The notes under the pieces are model-generated. The model worked only from the letters and a program-made list of their open reading frames with translations. It had not been told where the DNA came from and made no database searches. The position numbers were made by a program, and so were the translations under genes. A DNA stretch of 64,000 nucleotides from positions 806,001-870,000 of the forward strand of contig JAGKQI010000054.1 in the NCBI GenBank assembly GCA_018806915.1, given 5' to 3'. This document shows positions 21,101 to 34,242 of the stretch, one piece after another (the stretch's first letter is position 1; each line of letters starts with the position of its first letter). Source of the stretch: Phytophthora colocasiae. Taxonomy: Eukaryota > Oomycota > Peronosporomycetes > Peronosporales > Peronosporaceae.

Positions 21101-24100
21101 GACGAAAGCTCTTGAAGATTGTCGGAAGATTGCAATAGCTATTGAGATTGCATGTGCTACCGACAATCAAGAAGCCATTCGTGTCTTGAGCTTCAAAGGT
21201 TACCGACTGCTGCTGCCTTTACTCCATCTGGAAGGAAGTTGCGACGGGCTCACGTTCGCTGCACTGGTGACGTTTTATCAAGCTCTCCATGTGATTCCCA
21301 GTGAGTATTGGGATATTGATACACGAACAATCTGCGCACGTGTGGGCTTCGAGCTGTTCCGAATCGCTCTAGACACACACAAAGACATCCGCCGGGCCAC
21401 TGTTCCTCTGCTAACAGCTCAGAAGGAGCAGGTTCATCCAGAAGACGAGGGTTTACGTGAAGTTGTGGCTCTTTTCCAACTGCTCAGTAGCTTACCAACA
21501 AGTAGTCCACCTCCTGAAGTGGCTGTTGCAGCGGTAGCCTCTCCTCGCGCACCAGCAAAGGATAAACCCCAGAGTAAAACACCAATAGCGACTCCACGGG
21601 CCACAGAAGAAACAAAAGCGGATCACGATGGGAAGCATCAGAGTTTGAACGAGATCCTGCAGTCTTCAGAGGGCGACCTAGGGAAAATCTTCCGTACTCT
21701 TGAACATCAGCGCGCTTTGGATCATCGAGTGGTTGAATACGCTGCTAAAGTCTGTGGAGTTCTGCTTGCAGCTGGAGAGAACGGTGCGGCACGGATTGAC
21801 CTGTTCCTGTCGTCGTTTAAAATGGGAGGAGTGATAAGCAACTACTTTCGAGCGATAATGAACGCTCTTGGTGGTAGTTCGCTTCTGCCGGAAAAACATG
21901 CTGAGGAGGAGGCCAAAGACAATGAAATATCCACCTCAGAGGCAGAAGCTGATGATGTGTACTTGTATCGCTGGTGTGGGGAGCTCTTCTTCATCCAGTC
22001 GGTATTGTTGGTACGTTTTCTTTGTGAAAGGGGTTTATCCACTCGCTAACTTCTGTTTCCATGCCAATAGTATCGGAAGATCGTCAAACTTCGCGATACC
22101 AACGCCGTAAACACTGGAAATGGACCGGATACTGACTGCACGTATGAATTGCTCCATGGTATCAGTGAGAAAACTGTTGAACCAGCTGAGCTCGTGGATG
22201 TTCCAAACGAAGACACTATTGAAGAACCCCCCGTAGACTCTGATCAGAAAACCGAAGAATCCAAACTGGACCAACTTTTCGGTGAGTTTTTGGACAAAAC
22301 GACAGGATGTTGCGCGTTGTTTCGCCTGGCCAACTGCTGGCAAGGCCTTCAAGCCGCTACACAGCAGCTGTGGAACGCAATTTGGCTCCTTTGGATCGCT
22401 CCAAGTCAAGTAAAATCGTTCAGACTTGCTCAATTGTCAAACTGCATCGATGCACTGCTGGATATGATGGACTTGGCTGTGAACGAAGCTGGAGATCAAC
22501 ACGCAACGGGGCAGGCAGTAGCTTTATCCTCCGTGGTTTACACCGCCTCTAACGCTCTGAACTTGGACCAGACATGGCTCGCGAGGCTGATGGCGTATAC
22601 TTTGAGAGCGTTCTGTGCCTCGAACGACTGGCAAAGTATCGTGCAGAAAGGCAGTCGCTACTATTCCTTGTGTGGCAGCACCGCTGAAGGCAGTCGCTTC
22701 TCGGAACAGAACTTCCCAGTCTTGATATACGCCCAGCAACAGATTGTAAACCACCAGGAAGCGCTCTTGAAGACCGCTGAGCAGGAGTTGAACGCCTTCG
22801 TCACTGCATTTCAAGAGCAGGAAGCCAAGAAGAAGAAGAAAAAGTCGAGACTTGTGGTTGAAGAGGTCTTGTCCCCTGAAGAGCTCGCATTCCGAGCCAG
22901 CAAGCAGGAAATGGAGCTGAAAATCCAACAACTCGTGTCTACACGGGACTTGGAACGTGATAAGCTGGTGGAACTTAAAGAAACCTTCGACGCAGTGTCC
23001 AGAGCTGTCAACAAGAGCCTCCAAGCGCTCAATTCGTGCCACGAATTGGTTAAAAAATACCGTCGACTTAAGTCCCAGGACGATCTCCCTGCTCTTCGAC
23101 GACAGATCTTAGCTTCATTCAGTCGCTGTGTGGTCTTGGCCCGACAAAAACGACAAACACGTGTCGTGTGCCAAGCTCTACAAGAAACTGGGGACTTCCA
23201 CCTCGCGTCTGGAGACTTGAACGCGGCTCGTAAGAGCTGGCTCGAGGCTCTGGACAACGCTTACAGCACGCTGAACGTCGGTGCAACATGGCGAGAGGTT
23301 CTCACTCCAACAGCCGACCAGTTTCTCGAAGGAAGCAAGGATAAAATCAACGGGGACGAACTCTGGATCGGACTTCAGTGCTGCAGTGCACTGGCTAAGT
23401 TGACTCTGTATACATCCGGTGTCAACGAGCAGCAGGCAGTGAGCTACGCACTGATGGGTGCAGCGATCTTCACACGCTTCTATTGCTGTTCGGTGCCACA
23501 TCCAACGAAATGTTTCTTGTATGGGTCGTACCGGATCGCGGGGCAGTTCTGGCCGGGGAGAGAGCTGTTTACAGACCCGGACCGAGTCTCTGCCTTCCCT
23601 CTTGGGCTGTTTTTCGTACTTCTTCCTGAGATTTTGCTGCAATATGGACACCAACACGCGACCACAGTTATGCCAGTTATCGCAGGCTACGAGTACGTGG
23701 CGGAGAGCTGTCTTGAAGATGATAATCACATCGCGAACGCTCAAAGACTTCGCGTAGAAGCCCTCGTTCAGTGTGGACGCTTCCATGAAGCCTTCCAAGT
23801 GCTAGGTATCTTGCTACGCGGACGTACGAGCGAAGTGGAGCCGGATACTGTATCTTTTCACGATGGGAAACACCTTCTGGACGAGAGCAACCGACCGGCC
23901 TTAGACTGGCTGCTATCCCTCAAAATGGAGCAAGTTCTAGTTAATCTGGAAAAGAGACACCCCCACGCGCTTGTGATTCATATCTTGGCATCAATTCTCC
24001 ACCTTGCTGTCACGTTATCGCGCCATGAAAGTAGATACGATCGAGACACTGCGATTGTGCGCTCTGCTGCGAAGAAAATGGCGCAAACACTGCTATCGAT

Positions 24101-26102
24101 CGTTCAGCCAAGTGAGACCGTGGAGGATTCCTCTCGAACATGGGAAGAGCTTCAATTTTATCGCGCTCGTGCCGATTTCCACCTGCAGTTGAGCTATCTC
24201 GCGTTCTTCGAAGGTGACTGGAACGCGTCCAAAGCCAGTAGCATGGATGCCATCGCTGAGATCAACTTGATTCCTCTTGAGCTGCGGCTGGAGCTGGACC
24301 AGAAGCTCAAGTTCTCGTTGGTTCTTTCTCGCGGCACGTTTTTCGCCCAGTGTCGTGTCCAACTCGTTGCCTGTTACCTTGCGCAGACCTGCTACCGCTC
24401 TGCATATGAGACTGCGCAGCTTGCACTTGAGGAGACGAGAGTCGCGGGGGAAGAACAGCTTCGACAGCAGTTGGAGATGCAAAGACTGCACGCTGCCGTA
24501 TTCCTTGGTGAGCGAGAAAAGAGCGAATGTGAGCTCTTTGACTTGCGAGAGGATGCTCTAGTAGGTCACACGTCGGAGTCGCTCACGTACGTCCACATGA
24601 TCCAGACTTTAAGCTCGATCCTTCACTCTAAGGCGCCCGTGACCTCTCAATCCGTGTTGAAAGCTGTTCTTGATCACGGAAAGGAAGCGAAACGCGTGCT
24701 GGATGTCTTGCTGGAACATGATGGCTGGGTAGGCGTAGGATCTTCATCATCCAGTCTGGAGAAGAGACTCAATTTGTATCGACCAGCAGTACCAGAGTTT
24801 GTGCAGGTTCACTCAGACTTAGCCCAAGTGCTGCTGGAGCTCCCGTTCGACCTTGAACACGACAACTCAACTGTGCGGCAGGAGCGTGCGCTTGCGAGCG
24901 TTAACGATGGCCTTCGAGCTCTTGAACACACCGCCAAGAGAATGGCTGCAACTAAAGCACGTCTTCTGCTTCTGAAAGGAATCCTGCTTGCTAGGTCCAT
25001 GAGAGATAACAAAACTCCGATACAGCAATTTGAGGACTGCACTGAGGCTTTCACTGGTTGCATCAAGGCGTCGATTGAGGGTGGATACGATCGACAGGTA
25101 GTCCGCTGTGCGCTGATTGAGCTAGTTGACCTCTTCGGTCGGAAGCTTCTTCCAGACTGTGAGGACACACACGTCCAAGCAGCTTTTCACTACTTGAATC
25201 TAGCCTTGGAGGTTCAGAAACACGAGTTCGTGCTGTTCGACACGCTGGAGCTGCAGAATGGGTCAGTCTCCTCCGTTGAAAAGCTGCCGGCATCTGTTTG
25301 TATCTCGATCAATGCGCAATCCGAGTCAGAAGAAGATAGCACCACTGCTCCATCAAACGCAAAAGCCCCAGACGTGACCTCACTCGTCAACTTCTTCGTG
25401 CGGCTGCTTCGGATGCAACATATTCTCCCGGTCAGCGCGGCGGAACTTCAGGACACATGTGCGCTTCTTCACTCCTTCTTGGTACTCCATCACTCATCAT
25501 ACGGCCGCCTGGCTTGCTTGACAGACTTACCTCCCGTTCCATCCAGTGACCCTGAGATTCGCGCTGGCCTAGTGTGCGCTCTTTGGGGGCAAGATCTTGC
25601 TCCAGCTCTCGCGATCACGCCGGGAGACTCCAACTCCAAACTCACGTTCTACTTTACGCTTGGTACAACAAAAGTATCCATTACCGAGGGATCACCCGCT
25701 GCAGGGAACGATGAAGCCATGACCCGGGTGGAGAAGTTCGCGTCTTCTCCTTTGCTGAGTAAGCGCTGCAATCTCGATCGACAGTCGGTACATCACTTAA
25801 AAGCAGCTCTAAGCAGCTTGAGGACACAAATGGAGGACGAAGATTCGCTCTTGATTGACCGTAGCTTATTCCCGAAAATGTTCCTCTTGTCGTTGCATCA
25901 AGTCCAACAGCTCTTCCGCCTGCACGCAAGTAAAGAAGAAGATCGAGGCAAAGAGAACTTGATGGACAGGTTTGGGAACCCGATATCCATCGAGTGCACG
26001 TTGGAGATCGTTCGGCGCTTGGAAGACCTGTTCTCCATCAGCAAAGGGGTAAATATCGCGGACAACGAGCTCTGCTACTTCTTACGAGATCTCCTGGATT
26101 AA
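18102..26102 (+). CDS. CFAP54: Cilia- and flagella-associated protein CFAP54
   Basis: Very large axonemal protein of the C1d projection of the central apparatus, needed for normal flagellar beating in studied organisms. Two exons (18102..22010 and 22071..26102; 60-bp intron with donor GTACGT and acceptor AATAG) give 2,646 residues, within the family's usual range. The N-terminal part contains the diagnostic VVDYLKWSLLVTESSVTLA and KYILWRLQLGSVICDCYED segments, matching the LKWAS...KYLTW...VCQCYYD region of animal and algal CFAP54. A fibronectin-III-like stretch near residues 800-900 (YYMVFAKS, NESYVFAVAAFD, SIGDTSEPV) is also typical. The remainder is helical with TPR-like character. Its presence implies flagellate zoospores. 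It converges with GCP3, 92 bp apart. Confidence 0.88.
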
Positions 26103-26194
26103 CTCGCCACCTATAAAGACCACAATAACTAAAGAGAATTTGAGAAAATGGCTTACAGCGGTTAACGTCATCAAAAGACCTCACCTCTAACTGT

Positions 26195-29100
26195 TTATTC
26201 GTCTGCTTCCATGGGAGGAGCAGTTTTTTTGAGGTAGAACTCGTTGAAATCAAACCGGGACATGAGGAAGGATAAACTTTGTGAGCCACTGCATACCAAC
26301 AAACACCCATAGTCAGAACACACAAGTGATTCATGTGAGAAGCAGAGTATTCGCACCGAATTGAATTCTGCTTGACGATCTCCAGGAGCTCCAGGAACTG
26401 GTTACTGAAGTCTTCGGAGATTTCTTCTATCTGACGGAGGATTTTGGAGTTCGTTCCGAATGTGTCTCGCTCTGACCGCATATTGTAGTCTTCTTCCTCT
26501 GGTATCCCCCAAGAACCCTGCACATATAAGATTAGGCAAAACTCACGCCGGACAACGACATATTAGACGTACATCTAGCTCCTGGCGTTGAATCAGCTGC
26601 TGTCGCCGTTCTTCCACGTGCTTCTCGTGCATCGCTGTCGTGTACAAGTTCTCCTGCGCCTTGCAGAACCTGATGATCGTTGCGAAGATCAGCTTCAGCT
26701 GCTTCAGCAGCTCGCCTGATTCCTTCATCATGAAACCCTGTCGCATACGTTTGTCAGTTTCAAGTCAACAGAGGGTCAATGTTCGTACATTTTTCTTCAC
26801 GGAAGCAATGTATGCTGCGTGGCTTTCGATGAGTCCATCTAAATCCTTAGCAGCATTCAGATCCTTCACCAACTGATGCCACGCCGTCTCCAAAACCTTA
26901 GTACAAAAGTAAATAAGTGCTAGGGATGCATTTGGCGTTGAACACGCAATATCTTACCTCAAACATCATGTAGTTCAGGAGGTTTGTTATAAAATGGATC
27001 ATCTCAGATCGCATGAGTTGACTTTTGTGCAAGACTGGTCGGATTCCTGGTACACAACCCTATAAACGAGCAGGTTAGTACATCAGCAACCACAGGTACA
27101 CAAGGAGTAAATTACCTGAACCTCATGGCCAAGATTCATATCCTTTGTCCATGATGCAGAAAGCGAGTGCTCAACGCGCTTCATTCGCCACAGAAAGTCG
27201 AAAATTTGTTGATACTGGAGCATTGAAGACGCAGGGATGACGCTATTCACTGGTGCTTGGAGGTTGTAGTGCAAGCAAAAGATATCCCATCCAGTGTCCG
27301 CTGTGAATCGCAGCGAATCTAGTTAATAGATGTCTAAAACGATAAATATCTGACACACGTACCCGAAGAGCCTTGAAGTAGCTCGACATCCAAACGTCCT
27401 AGAATGTCCGTAGACTAAAATATACGACGATCAGTCATAACACAACTTCACAGGAAGATTGCAGCGTACAAACCTCGAATTTTGCGTTGGAAGCATTTAG
27501 TGCGGTTTCCAGCACGTTTGTCAGCGTATGGCGATACACCTGCGACCCTCGCTTGGACAACTCAGGTCCCAAGAGATCCATTAGATACTGGATGAAGTCA
27601 CCCTACAAGCAAACAATCGTCAGTCTCCTGTAGCTGGCGTCTTTTGCAATAGTACTTCGTACCTGGCCTAGCAATAAGTAGCGTTTCAACGCTTGACAGT
27701 GATCCAGCAGTCGGTACTTTTCCGTCAGTGTGCGGATCAGGTACTCGTTGGTTGAGTTCGACACATTTTCGATCACTGTCTCGAGACGCTTCAACTCTGC
27801 AAAATAGGCGCCTTCGTTGTCTGTTTCCATTCCGATCACGGCAGTCTCCTGTCCAGCGTCCATGACCCACTGCATTGTTTAAACCAGCAAGTTCAGCTCA
27901 GTAACTGTGGCGAGGCTAGCGATCCACGGTTTTACTTACGTCAGCATTTCCACAGCATTGGCGAATGAAGTTGATGCTCTTTCCGATGACAAGAATCTTC
28001 TTTGCGAGCTCACTGTTCGCAACAGCAAAATCAGATTCAAAACGAATACCTAAGAAAAGTTGTGAAGAGGCAAACGTACATCGAGATGAACCTCGGTAGC
28101 ATTTTCAGGTTCAAGGTGTATTTCTTCGCCCAAAATTGATCATCACTGACAGTAGAATCCGCTACAACGAAAAACTCTCCCTGTCAAGGAAGAGGGAATC
28201 AGTACTGACAAAAGGTCTTCCTCAACTATAACTCAAAAGCTCCACGTACATGCACGTCCTCCAGTTCCCCTTCAAAAACCCACCGCTTAATCATCCGAAC
28301 AACTGGGGCCGCGATTTGCTTCAGCACTTTTTCGACAAACTTGGACACCTCTGGGTCGCCGTGCAGCACGTGTGAGTAAACACCGGAGGCAAGCGCACCG
28401 CCTCTAAGCCCTTCCACACTGCACCACACATAAGCATTACTTTCCTTTTTAACCGCGTGGGAGTGTGGGAATTGCTTTACCTGTCAATGAGGCGGGCCAT
28501 TAACCGCATTCGGTCCAGTGGCTCTTGCAGCCACACAATCAATGTCCGCAAGGTCAAGCTGCTAATCCCTCGTTCATGCGGCTGTCTTGTTTCGGCGTCC
28601 TCGTCAATTTGAGCAGCCAGTACAGCGATCAAGCGGAAATAACTTGCCAGCTCCGTGTTCAGGACATGGCAGAAGCTCTGGCCCACCTGGGAGAACCGAA
28701 ATCCACAACTAAGTCGACCATTTCGACATTAAAAAGCACGCAGCAACCAAAACCAACCAAGCCAAACGCCAATTCTTCACGATGCTGCTTGATATACTCC
28801 GATATCTTGCGGTATATCCACCCCAGGTCGCACAGCATGTGGATCAGCTCCCGCATGGCTGTAGGAGGAACAACAGCGTCAGTCTTTAAACACATGAAAC
28901 CTCATATCTCACTCACGTGTTGGAACTCCGACGCTGCGCGTGATCTGAAAGCGGTCGGCCGCGTCATCAAAGTACAAGTACCGCGATTCGATTGCCTGCA
29001 GCGCATACAAGACGTCACGCAGAAGGACCTCCTCCGGCACGTCGAAGGACGTGCGTTCAGCTACCGCATTCACTGTTCCTGACGTAGTCGTTGCAGAATG

Positions 29101-30027
29101 CGTCCGAGGGCTGCCTTTCCCTCGACTGGTCTTGTGCGTCGGCGCAATGCCCACTGCAAACTTGAACGAGTCTTCCAACGAATCCAGGTCAGTCCTCAAA
29201 TAGTCAGCCGCATTCTGTCCTGCAAAACTCTCCGATACTGCCGGCATCGACTGTGAGCGATGGTGCACTGCCACATCCGCGTTCTTCTCCGACACTGAGC
29301 TCTCCAAACTTCCCTGTGATCCGCGCGTCGGAAAATGATCCATCTCCATAGCTGCCACGTCCGAACGGCTCTCTCCTTCTTCACTACGAGGCGGTGGGAC
29401 TGTATCCATCAGACCATAAAGTAGCAGCAGCGCTTCACTATACCACAAGAGAAAAAAACAACATTAACCTACAGTGCTAATAGCCTTAATAACGTGGTGA
29501 ATACCGTACGTCTTCTTGTCCAGGTTCTTAAACTTGACGAACCGCGAATAGACCTCATTGAGCCTCGTGATCGTCTCCTGCGAATTACCGTACAGCTGTG
29601 TATCCGCCGCGATCTTTCTCTTAATCTTCTCCAGCACTGAAAACGCGTCCGTTGGTGCGCCAGACGCGGCGTCGTGCAGCCGGACGACCGTGCGGCGCGT
29701 AGTGATGGCGGACGGCGCGCCGTGGACCTTGGCCAGCAGTTTGTCCACCAATACATTGATATCTCGAGGGCTACGCGCGCTTGACCCTCGGCGCGTACTC
29801 ATGGCAACAGATGTGGCGGACGAGGATCCATGGGGCGGTGGACGGCGCAGACTGTCACTGTCGCTCGGGAGACTGGAGCCGCGTGTGCGAGAGGAGGCTG
29901 CGGACGCGTCGCTGGAGACGACGTAGCTGTGTCTGCTGCTTCCTACAGAGCTGCTGTGCGCACGTGATGGCGGGCCTAACCGCTCGGCTCGGCGCTTCAT
30001 GCGCGCAGCCTGCCGGTCCGAGCTCAT
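26195..30027 (-). CDS. GCP3: Gamma-tubulin complex component 3 (GCP3/Spc98)
   Basis: Core subunit of the gamma-tubulin small complex, which nucleates microtubules at basal bodies and spindle poles. Sixteen exons: 30027..29510, 29437..28917, 28858..28758, 28686..28481, 28418..28250, 28180..28080, 28012..27940, 27869..27663, 27602..27474, 27414..27363, 27300..27116, 27059..26958, 26896..26789, 26737..26573, 26517..26357 and 26288..26195. They join in phase to 963 residues. Junctions were chosen by aligning from memory to animal GCP3. Landmarks are LDKKT/EALLLLYGL, FGL/VGQSFC, GELEDVH/GEFFVVAD, LVIGKSINFIRQCC, LLGQ/GDFIQYLMDLL, GSSA/DTGWDIFCLHYNL, FLWRMKRVEHSL and a terminal FDFNEFYLKK. The Ser-rich N-terminus is specific to this lineage. 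The start is the first ATG after a CATTCAC initiator; the open frame upstream begins with TTG. Confidence 0.88.
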
Positions 30028-30050
30028 TCTTGTTGAGGATATCAATTTCT

Positions 30051-30063
30051 GTTATTGTGAATG
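30051..30063 (-). promoter_or_regulatory. Candidate initiator, CATTCAC type
   Basis: On the minus strand CATTCACAATAAC sits 24 bp before the GCP3 ATG. It is a good fit to the CATTYYNCAWTTT-like oomycete initiator plus flanking region. Confidence 0.45.
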
Positions 30064-30575
30064 TTTTTCCATCTGTGAATTTGTATTATTTCTTGTGTAT
30101 TTGCATTTATTTTTGTATTAAAAATAATTTGTATTTGCGCAAACATGTTTGAACCAGGAAAACGTTCTTCTCGTGATGGCTTTTGGTGAATTGCTGCTAC
30201 ATGTGACCAATGCTCTCTTTTGTGTGGTGAGATGACAGCTATATACAGGGTGACACGTTTGAAGCTATTGCTAGGGTACAAACATCCATCCTCTACAATG
30301 TAATGTTCTTCTAACGAAGAACCTGAAGACTTCTCTTCATGTAAATAATAGAGCTTGAACTCATTCTTTTATTAACTGAATACACCTTTTATAAAGTATA
30401 AACCTTATACGGTATGGTATTGAAGAAGAATGCTTCCTCTCGTGTGAAGAAAGATCACTGATGTTTTTAAATACAAGAACGAGCAAATAAATCGTACTTA
30501 TTCGAGAATTTGATTTTATTTATTTCATCCCACTAATCTTTCAGTTGGCTGGTAGCAAAACGCCCCCTGGAATCG
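30064..30575. other. AT-rich divergent spacer
   Basis: About 510 bp of clearly AT-rich DNA between GCP3 and leucyl-tRNA synthetase, holding both promoters. The stretch ending ACTAATCTTTCAG at ~30,543 looks like a branch site plus acceptor, so the synthetase mRNA may have a 5'-UTR intron. No other feature seen. Confidence 0.4.
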
Positions 30576-33500
30576 ATGGAGAACGTCACGGTCAAGATGG
30601 ACGACGTGCAGCTGGAGGACGGCGCCGCGCCCGTGAAGAAAATGGCTCGTCGTGATCACCTGATCGATATCGAGCACGAGGTCATTGCCAAGTGGGACGC
30701 CGTCAAGCTCTTCGAGTGCGACCCGGACCCGACCAAGGAGAAATACCTCGTCACCTTCCCGTACCCGTACATGAATGGCTACATGCATGTGGGTCATCTT
30801 TTCACCCTAATGAAGGTGGAGTTTGCCTCGCGTTATCACCGTCTCAAGGGCGAGAACGTCATCTTCCCCTTCGGCTTCCACTGCACTGGAATGCCCATCC
30901 AGGCCGCTGCCAACAAGCTCAAGCGTGAACTGGAGCAATACGGCAACCCGCCGGACTTCTCCCGTGATCTGGAGGAGGAGGCCAAGCCTAAGGCTGAAAA
31001 GTCTGCGGAGAGCTCACTCAACAAGGCTCACGGTAAGAAGTCCAAGGCTACTGCCAAGACGGGCGGTGTGGTCCACCAGTACGATATTCTCAAGATCTCC
31101 CACATTCCGGAAGATGAGATCCCCAAGTTTCATGACCCTATGTACTGGTTGAAGTACTTCCCACCCCATGCCATCGCCGACCTCAAGCGGTTTGGCATGA
31201 ACATTGATTGGCGTCGCTCTTTCATCACCACGGACGTGAACCCGTTCTACGACGCCTTTGTTACCTGGCAGCTCAACAAGCTCAACGAGCACGGCCGTGT
31301 TGTCCGTGGCAAGCGTCCCAACGTTTACTCCATGCTGGATGGACAGAGCTGTGCTGACCACGACCGTGCCTCTGGTGAGGGTGTCGGCCCACAGGAATAC
31401 ACACTTGCCAAGCTCCGTGTGCAGGAGCCGTTCCCGGAGAAGCTCGCTGCCCTGGCTGGCAAGAAGGTATACCTGGCTGCTGCGACGCTGCGTCCCGAGA
31501 CGCTGTACGGCCAGACCAACTGCTTCGTGCTTCCTGAGGGTGACTACGGTGCTTTCCTCATCAACGACGACAACGACGTCTTCGTCATGAGCCGCCGCGC
31601 CGCTCGTAACCTAGCTCACCAGGAGTACTCGCGCGTCTGGGGCAAGGAGGAATGCCTGCTAGAGATGAAGGGCTGGGACCTGCTGGGCCTGCCGCTGTCG
31701 TCGCCCAACGCGCCATACGACACTATCTACACGCTGCCGCTGCTCACCATTTCCATGGGCAAGGGTACGGGTGTGGTCATGAGTGTGCCGTCGGACTCGC
31801 CGGATGACTTCGCCGCCTTCCGTGACCTGAAGCAGAAGGCTCCTCTGCGTGAGAAGTACGGTATTCAGGACCACATGGTGCTGCCGTTTGAGCCTGTGCC
31901 TATTATCGAGATCCCGGGCTTCGGCGACATGGCTGCTGAGAAGGTCTGTAACGACCTCAAGATCGTGTCGCAGAACGACAAGGACAAGCTGGCCAAGGCT
32001 AAGGAGCTCGTGTACCTCAAGGGCTTCTACGAGGGCGTTCTCCTTGTGGGTTCGCAGAAGGGTAAGAAGGTGTGTGATGCCAAGGCTATCATGCGCCAGG
32101 AGCTACTGGACGCTGGCCACGGTATCCCGTACTGGGAGCCTGAATCACTGGTGATGTCTCGCAGTGGCGACGAGTGCGTGGTTGCTCACCTGGACCAATG
32201 GTACCTGACCTACGGCGCCGAGGACTGGAAGAAGCGCGTGATGGACCATATCAGTGACTCGAAGACCTTCGACGCCTTTAACCCGGTGGCTCTTGGCGAA
32301 TACAAGTCTACCCTTGGATGGCTGAAGGAGTGGGCGCCGTGCCGCCAGTCCGGTCTGGGAACGCGTCTCCCGTGGGACCCCGAGTTTGTGGTGGAGTCGC
32401 TTACGGACTCGACCATCTATATGGCTTACTACACCATCGCGCACCATCTTCAGGCCAACCTGGACGGCTCGAAGCTGGGTCCGCACGGCATCAAGCCTGA
32501 GCAGATGACCAAGGAGGTGTTCGACTACATCTTCCTGAAGGCATCGCCCCCCACGGAGTCCACGATTCCGCTGGACGTGCTGAAGCAGATCCGTGACGAG
32601 TTCGAGTACTGGTACCCCGTTGATGTCCGTGCTTCTGGCAAGGACCTGATCCGCAACCACTTGACGATGTGCCTGTACAACCACGCTGAAATCTGGCGTG
32701 ACGACCCGTCCAAGTGGCCGCGTGGCTTCTTCACGAATGGCCACGTGCAGGTGGACGGAAAGAAGATGTCCAAGTCCCTGGGTAACTTCCTGACGCTCAA
32801 GGACTGCGCTGCCGAGTTTGGTGCTGATGCCACTCGTTTCGCTTGCGCTGACGCTGGTGATGGTATGGACGATGCTAACTATGCTCTGGACACGTGCCGC
32901 ATGGCCATCTTGCGTCTTACCACCGAGGAGGAGTGGATCAAGCGCACCGTGGAGGACAAGGCTTCGCTGCGCACGGGCGAGCTTAACTTCAATGACAAGG
33001 TGTTCCTGAACCAGATGAACAACCTGATCAGCACGACGGCTTCATTCTACGAGCGTCTGCAGTGGCGTGAGGGTCTCCACACGGGTTTCTTCGAGTACCA
33101 GATCGCTCGTGACTCGTACCGTGACATCTGCGCCCGTAGCGAGGTACCGATGCACCACGACGTCATCATGCGCTTCATCGAGTCGCAGCTCGTCATCTTC
33201 TCTCCTATCTGCCCGCACTTCTGCGAGTACATGTGGACTGCTATTGGCAAGGAAGGCTTCGTGTCCGTGGCTCCCTGGCCAGTGGTCGAGGAAGTCGACC
33301 ATGCGCTTCTGCGTGCCGGTGACTTCCTAAACAAGGTGACGCGTAGCTTCCGTGAGGCGCTTACCAAGAGCGGCAACAAGAAGAAGGGCAAGAAGGGAGC
33401 CGCCCCAGCCGAGCCTGCCAAGAAGCCTACGCACGCTCAGGTGTACCTTACCACGGAGTTCCCTGAGTGGCAGCAGAAGGTTCTCGTGTTCATGGGTGGT

Positions 33501-33968
33501 GTGTTCGATGACGCGACGAAGCAGTTCCCCGCTGACTTCATGAAGCAGCTCAAGGGTGAGATCACTAAGGACGACTCGCTGAAGAAGCTTACGAAGAATG
33601 TCATGCAGTTCGCTGCCTTCATCAAGGCGGAGGCTGAGCTGCGTGGCCGTGAGGCGCTGGAGCTGAGGTACGGCTATTAAGCTCCTGTTTACCCATTTAT
33701 GCCTTGCTGACAATGTTACTATGTTACAGGATGCCGTACGACCAGAAGAGTGTGCTTGCCTCTAACAAGCTGTACCTCTGCCGGTCGCTTGACCTCCAGG
33801 ACATTGACGTAAGATGCTTGCTACGACGATTTTGTTGATCTGTTTCTGACGTTTGTTGATTTTGTGCTGCAGTTCTATTACGTGGGCGAGGAGATTCCTA
33901 ACTCCGATGCGAAGAAGATGGAGACAGCGTCACCGGGCAAACCCGCCATCTACGTCTACGCCCAGTAA
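30576..33968 (+). CDS. LARS1: Cytosolic leucyl-tRNA synthetase
   Basis: Class Ia synthetase that charges tRNA-Leu. Three exons (30576..33667, 33730..33808, 33873..33968; donors GTACGG and GTAAGA) give 1,088 residues, the usual length of the eukaryotic/archaeal-type enzyme. The HIGH-type motif is MHVGH (~70-74), preceded by TFPYPYMNG. The CP1 editing domain is present, including [21 protein letters not shown] is at ~730 and the C-terminal domain has a Lys-rich insertion (KKKGKKGAA). The last two small exons ([17 protein letters not shown], then [12 protein letters not shown]) complete a tail that is lost if the stop at 33678 is taken as the end. Codon use is strongly GC3-biased, as expected for a highly expressed gene. 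Confidence 0.93.
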
Positions 33969-34242
33969 GGTTGTTGCAGCAGTAGGTTGACGGGAATGGA
34001 CTTCATCCCGTGCTAGATAAAGACAAAAGCAAGTTACTTTGCATGAGGTTGTGGCTACTCAAAATTGTAAAACAAAGTGAACAAACTGCTTGAGACTGGA
34101 ATTACCATTACTACACGAGCTCCAGACCCCGCTATTCGCTCTTCCATCTCCATCTGATCCTTTCCTTGCTTCCTTCCTCTGGCGCGCTCGATGACTTACT
34201 CTTCGCTGCTGCAACACGAGATGGGCTGGACGCGATATGTAT

